Position numbers and translations under genes: made by a program. This document shows positions 58,317-64,000 of a stretch of 64,000 bases of DNA, one piece after another. The notes under the pieces were generated by a model. That model ran no database searches. It saw only the letters and a program-made list of their open reading frames with translations, and had not been told where the DNA came from. Each line of letters opens with the position of its first letter. The stretch's first letter is position 1. The stretch comes from Paraglaciecola arctica BSs20135 (GTDB lineage Bacteria > Pseudomonadota > Gammaproteobacteria > Enterobacterales > Alteromonadaceae), in NCBI RefSeq assembly GCF_000314995.1, contig NZ_BAEO01000002.1, positions 58,541-122,540 of the forward strand. The letters are read 5' to 3'.

Positions 58317-60758
58317 ATGACCCCCCATAATGAGAAACCTACACCACACCTGTTTGTTACTATTGCAAAATTTTTATTGATCTTGCTGGTGGCTGTCTAT
58401 CTGTTAATTTGGATCGTCTCGCCTTTTGTCGTGCGCCACTTTGCTCAAGCTCCTTTGCAAGAAATGGGGGTGTCGCTGGGTGAGAATAGTTCAGTTAGGT
58501 ATAACCCTTTTACTAGTACCCTTACAATTAGCGAACTGCAGTTGTTCGATCAAAAAAATAATCAAGCATTGTCAGTTGAATACGCTGAAGTAAGCATTCA
58601 TCTGCACCGTCTATTACTCAAACAATTGTATGTGTCAGAATTTTTGTTCGAAGGCATCGAAATTGAAATCATAAAGGATCAGCAAAATATAGTAGTGGCA
58701 GGTGTTGATCTTTCTACGAGCCCTGAAGCCGAGAAAAATGCTCCTGATGTGGAGCAGGAGGGCGGTGATCCGCCAGTAGATTTTACTTTGGTGATCCCTG
58801 AATTAACGTTAAAACGGGTGTTGTTCAATGCTAGTGTCGATGGCACCTCGCAAACCTTATTATTAAATGAATTGCTGATCACTAATACCTCAATCAGTCA
58901 ATTACAACAGCAGATTTCCTTGTCTATCCAGGCGCTAGTCAATGAAGCCCCTTTTAAGTTTAACTCAGACATTTCTTTGCAGGCTGGAGTGGGTACTATT
59001 GATAGTGCATTTTCGTTAGAGCAATTAGATTTGCAGACGTTAAGCCCAATCTTGGTTGATTTAGGTATCAGCATATCGGGTGAGCTTTCCGCTAAAGGTA
59101 ATCCTAAAGTAAAACTGACCGATAAAAACATTGGAGTAAACAGTGAACAAATTGTTCTGTCGATAACAGAGCTTGATCTCAACTATGCTCCTTGGATTGT
59201 TGAAGGTGCGAGTGATGTGGTAACTATCGATAACTTGAATCTTACTGCTTTACCAAATGGGGTTATTCAGCATCTTGCTGCTACAGTCGCAACGCAACTA
59301 AGCCAAGGTAATCTTGGATTGCAAACCAGCGACAACAGTGTGGTGAATTGGGGACAGCTTAATTTAACTTCTGAACTGCAACTAGTGGATATGCAACCTA
59401 GTATTGTTATTGAGCAGATAAACATTAGTTCACTTAATTTATCTGAAGATCGCTCATTAACAGAGGTAGCGCCGATCCTTAGCATAGGTCAGTTATCTGT
59501 CTCTGAAGTGCAATTTAGTGATAATCACTTGAATGTAGACACAGTTTCTATTGCTGGATTAAAAACAGACATTAATGTTAATCCAGATAAAAGCATAGTG
59601 AGTATGGTCGATACCTCAGCATTGACGCCTGAGCCTCAAGATAACACTACTGCTACTGAAAATGCCACTGAACCATCTACTACTTCAGTTCCTACTGAAC
59701 AAACCGAATCTATCCCAGAAAAATCACCAGCGTTAACTTTTGCGCTAGGAAATTTGTTGCTGGCAGATGCGGCTTACATACACATCAAAGATCAAAGTGT
59801 ATCCCCAGTTTTTGAGCAAAAAATTACTATTGAGACGCTGCAAGCGGGGCCCTTTGATAGTAGGGATAAGACCTTGAAAAGTCCGTTTGAGTTGATAGCT
59901 AAAGACGATAATTATCTTAAAATTGTTGCTAAAGGGCATGCTATGCCTTTTGCCGATAAGCTCAATGCCTTATTCACGGCCAATATTAGCGAGCTTGATT
60001 TACCCTCAGTGTCACCTTATGTGAAAGATGGGTTGGGTTTTGAAATGAAAACTGGCCAGTTAGATGTAGGTGTTGAAGTCACTATACAAGATGGTGAGAT
60101 TGACGGAGAAACCAAGTTATTTTTGCGTGGTGTAGACATGTCCAGCGCTGATGAGGTCGAACAGGGTACGATTAAAGAAGGTAAGGCTATGCCACTGAAT
60201 TATGCTTTAGGGTTATTGAAAGATGATCAAGGCAATATTGATTTGGGTGTACCCCTGCGAGGTAATGTTGCAGAACCTTCTTTTGGGGTTGAAAGCTTCT
60301 TAGGTTTAGTGCTGAAAAAAGCGGCAATGTCTCAGGCGAAAAGTTATCTGATGACCACTTTTGTACCTTATGCGTCAGTGGTGTCCGTGGCCATATCTGG
60401 CGCTGAATACCTGCTTAAAGTTAAATTTGAACCACTTGTTTTTCAAAATGGCGAGGTGGCATTGACAGAAGAAAATCAGCAATATTTAAGTGAACTAGTA
60501 TTGTTGATGAAAGATAAACCTGAGTTACAGTTAAAGACCTGTGCGATTGGTACTTATGCTGATTTGACTCTGCCTGCTTTAACCGTTTTGAATGCCGACC
60601 AACAAGCAGCACTTAAAGCTATGGGCAGTGAACGTCAGAATAATTTGAAACGTTATTTAATTGAACAAGAAATAGCGTCTTCACGAGTTTTGTATTGTGC
60701 CCCTGAGTTAGATACTGCGGAAGATGCTCAAGCTAGAATTGAATTAAAAACAGACTAA
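58317..60758 (+). CDS. DUF748 / AsmA-like protein
   Basis: An 813-residue protein with one N-terminal membrane helix (LLILLVAVYLLIWIVSPFVV, about 18-40) and a long periplasmic region of repeating beta-strand pairs. It has a low-complexity Thr/Glu/Ser/Pro linker at about 440-475. The DUF748 core and the terminal NLGVPLRGNVAEPSF-like strand resemble AsmA-like proteins, which carry lipids between membranes. The last ~110 residues (PELQLKTCAIGTYADLTLP...LDTAEDAQARIELKTD) recall an OmpA-like C-terminal fold. Function not established. It stands 12 bases before tsaC. Confidence 0.75.
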   Translation: MTPHNEKPTPHLFVTIAKFLLILLVAVYLLIWIVSPFVVRHFAQAPLQEMGVSLGENSSVRYNPFTSTLTISELQLFDQKNNQALSVEYAEVSIHLHRLLLKQLYVSEFLFEGIEIEIIKDQQNIVVAGVDLSTSPEAEKNAPDVEQEGGDPPVDFTLVIPELTLKRVLFNASVDGTSQTLLLNELLITNTSISQLQQQISLSIQALVNEAPFKFNSDISLQAGVGTIDSAFSLEQLDLQTLSPILVDLGISISGELSAKGNPKVKLTDKNIGVNSEQIVLSITELDLNYAPWIVEGASDVVTIDNLNLTALPNGVIQHLAATVATQLSQGNLGLQTSDNSVVNWGQLNLTSELQLVDMQPSIVIEQINISSLNLSEDRSLTEVAPILSIGQLSVSEVQFSDNHLNVDTVSIAGLKTDINVNPDKSIVSMVDTSALTPEPQDNTTATENATEPSTTSVPTEQTESIPEKSPALTFALGNLLLADAAYIHIKDQSVSPVFEQKITIETLQAGPFDSRDKTLKSPFELIAKDDNYLKIVAKGHAMPFADKLNALFTANISELDLPSVSPYVKDGLGFEMKTGQLDVGVEVTIQDGEIDGETKLFLRGVDMSSADEVEQGTIKEGKAMPLNYALGLLKDDQGNIDLGVPLRGNVAEPSFGVESFLGLVLKKAAMSQAKSYLMTTFVPYASVVSVAISGAEYLLKVKFEPLVFQNGEVALTEENQQYLSELVLLMKDKPELQLKTCAIGTYADLTLPALTVLNADQQAALKAMGSERQNNLKRYLIEQEIASSRVLYCAPELDTAEDAQARIELKTD

Positions 60759-60769
60759 TTTAAGATTAC

Positions 60770-61342
60770 ATGAAATTGCTATCAACAATTAAAGACGCAG
60801 AGCTTATTATGCAAACTTTGCAGCAAGGAGAGGTGATTGCCTATCCAACTGAGGCTGTTCTTGGACTTGGATGTGATCCTGATAATAAAGATGCGGTGCA
60901 CAAGCTATTGGAGTTGAAAAAGCGCTCGGTTGATAAAGGATTGATTTTAGTCGCTAAAACCTATTCGCAATTATTACCTTATGTTGATGATGCAAAGATC
61001 CCTATGTATATGCGCACTGAAATATTTTCTAGTTGGCCGGGTCCAGTGACCTGGTTGTTACCTGCGGCTAAACAGGCTCCTAAGTGGGTGACCGGTGATA
61101 GTGATTTTATTGCAGTGCGGGTAAGTCAGCATCTTGTTGTAAGTCAATTATGTGAGTTATTTGGCAAGCCATTGATATCCACCAGTGCTAATGTGTCTGG
61201 GTTAAAACCAGCCATAAATGCTGAACAATTATATCAACAATTTAATAAGACCTTATTGCTCGTGGACGGCATATTGGGTGGGGCAAATAAACCTAGCCAA
61301 ATCCGTCACGGGATTTCGGGGCAAACTATAAGAGACAATTAG
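60770..61342 (+). CDS. tsaC: Threonylcarbamoyl-AMP synthase TsaC (YrdC)
   Basis: TsaC makes threonylcarbamoyl-AMP, the donor for the t6A37 modification of tRNAs that read ANN codons. The 190-residue length and motifs fit the single-domain family: GEVIAYPTEAVLGLGCDPDN, KRSVDKGLILVAKT, SSWPGPVTWLLPA and STSANVSGLKP. It is 4 bases before hemF. Confidence 0.95.
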   Translation: MKLLSTIKDAELIMQTLQQGEVIAYPTEAVLGLGCDPDNKDAVHKLLELKKRSVDKGLILVAKTYSQLLPYVDDAKIPMYMRTEIFSSWPGPVTWLLPAAKQAPKWVTGDSDFIAVRVSQHLVVSQLCELFGKPLISTSANVSGLKPAINAEQLYQQFNKTLLLVDGILGGANKPSQIRHGISGQTIRDN

Positions 61343-61346
61343 TTAG

Positions 61347-63081
<1,735 letters not shown>

Positions 63082-63085
<4 letters not shown>

Positions 63086-63333
63086 ATCAGGCCATCCAAG
63101 TTTTAGATGGTTGCACATATATAGGATCAAAAAATGCGCTTAAAGTGGATATTATGGCTTCCGGACAAATGTTAGTTTGTTATATCGGTGGTTCAGATAA
63201 AGAAAGCTTAATTAAACTCTACAATACTAAACAGTTTGAAATAGAAGAAATAATTGAAAAAAACCTTAAACAAGACAAATTCAATTCAGACGGTGAGTTA
63301 TGGCTCACCGCCGCAGCGGTTTACGCATACTGA
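63082..63333 (+). CDS. DUF1488 family protein
   Basis: An 83-residue protein with the DUF1488 look: a short beta-rich start (CTYIGSKNALKVDIMASGQMLVCYI), then a helical segment ending DGELWLTAAAVYAY. Family proteins are found beside aroE in gammaproteobacteria; no function is assigned. Translationally coupled to aroE by a 4-base overlap. Confidence 0.87.
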
Positions 63334-63355
63334 AGTTATTTAACCTGAATTCAGG

Positions 63356-63892
63356 TTACTTAGATCCCTCAATGTATTCATCTTTAAGCTTTATGTAATT
63401 TAGCGCCGACTGTTTCAAAAATGCTATTTCGCTCTCTTTTAGCGGTCTAGCTTGTTTTGCGGGATTACCTTTATATAAAAAACCACTTTTGAGAGTCTTA
63501 TTAGGTGGTACTAGTGTCCCAGCCCCAATAAAAACATCATCCTCCACTATTGCACCGTCCATAATAATAGCGCCCATACCAACTAATATCCGATTTCCCA
63601 ATGTACACCCATGCAACATACATTTGTGACCAACAGTCACATCAGCACCTATAACCAGAGGAAAACCAAGAGGATTGGCGTCACTGACTCGACTTACATG
63701 TAACACTGTTCCGTCTTGTATATTGGTTCTAGCACCTATTTGTATATAGTTAACGTCACCTCTGGCTGCAACTAGTGGCCAAATACTCACATGCTCAGCA
63801 CATTTAACGTCCCCAACTAATACCGATGATGCATCTATATAACAATGCTCTGCTAAGGTAGGGAGCTTATCTTTATAACTTCTAATGGCCAT
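63356..63892 (-). CDS. Gamma-carbonic anhydrase family protein YrdA
   Basis: A 178-residue left-handed beta-helix protein built of hexapeptide repeats (SVLVGDV, VSIWPLVAARGDVNYIQIG, TNIQDGTVLHV, LVIGADVTVGHKCMLHGCTLGNRILVGMGA). The metal-binding His residues of the gamma-carbonic anhydrase family are present (His in TVLHV, GHKC and MLHGC). Activity in YrdA proteins is uncertain. It converges on DUF1488. In E. coli yrdA adjoins the rrnD operon, so an rRNA operon may lie just to the right of the window, but nothing inside it shows this. Confidence 0.92.
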   Translation of the reverse strand: MAIRSYKDKLPTLAEHCYIDASSVLVGDVKCAEHVSIWPLVAARGDVNYIQIGARTNIQDGTVLHVSRVSDANPLGFPLVIGADVTVGHKCMLHGCTLGNRILVGMGAIIMDGAIVEDDVFIGAGTLVPPNKTLKSGFLYKGNPAKQARPLKESEIAFLKQSALNYIKLKDEYIEGSK

Positions 63893-64000
63893 GTTAGTTC
63901 CTGTATTAAGGTTAGGTGATACATCATATCAAAATATATACCCCCTTTATCACCTGAAATTGCCACATAAACATACATTTTGATGACTATTTGAGCAAAC

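Overview
The window suggests a marine gammaproteobacterium of the Alteromonadales, probably Glaciecola/Paraglaciecola-like. This rests on AT-rich DNA, the order rpmH|dnaA-dnaN-recF-gyrB followed by glyQ-glyS, the pair YihI plus DUF2489, polA next to engB, and a conserved def-fmt-rsmB-trkA | lysM-dprA-smg-yrdD-DUF748-tsaC-hemF-aroE-DUF1488-yrdA block. The genus is an inference from protein likeness and cannot be fixed without a search.

Layout. Bases 1-24 hold the first eight codons of rpmH (minus strand). Then come dnaA, dnaN, recF (carrying two identical parS-like 16-mers) and gyrB (578-6648), a small glucan-binding-like lipoprotein, glyS/glyQ, a decayed tag pseudogene, DUF2489, yihI, a cytochrome c4, engB, a gene-free stretch with tandem candidate small RNAs, polA, a 742-base AT-rich gap with two perfect DnaA boxes, and trkH (to 18939). 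From 50451 to 63892 the window returns to housekeeping genes.

Between trkH and trkA sits about 31 kb of accessory DNA (19032-50397) dominated by one large pigment locus: an aryl-polyene (APE) cluster joined to a dialkylresorcinol (DAR) cluster. The APE part has a left-going operon (fadH, PlsC-type acyltransferase, ACP, membrane protein, LolA-like carrier, MMPL exporter, DUF3261 lipoprotein) and a right-going operon (phosphopantetheinyl transferase, chain-length factor, two ACPs, aryl-acid ligase, dehydratase, glycosyltransferase, LpxL-like acyltransferase, aromatic ammonia-lyase, thioesterase, halogenase-like flavoenzyme, ketosynthase, second dehydratase, ketoreductase, second ketosynthase). 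The DAR part is left-going: ABC ATPase, ABC permease, ACP, ketosynthase, a short CLF-like partner, then DarA, DarB, an unknown 134-aa protein, a BtrH-like cysteine acyltransferase and a BamE-like periplasmic protein.

How it may work (inference from known families): the ammonia-lyase supplies an aryl acrylate. The ligase loads it on an ACP, and the KS/CLF pair with KR and DH elongates it to an aryl polyene. The second KS/CLF/ACP set may supply beta-oxoacyl chains that DarB joins and DarA aromatises to a dialkylresorcinol. An acyltransferase, with the BtrH-like protein as best candidate, would join the two halves as an ester, as in flexirubins and in the arcuflavin of Azoarcus. MMPL, LolA-like and ABC components would move the product to the outer membrane.
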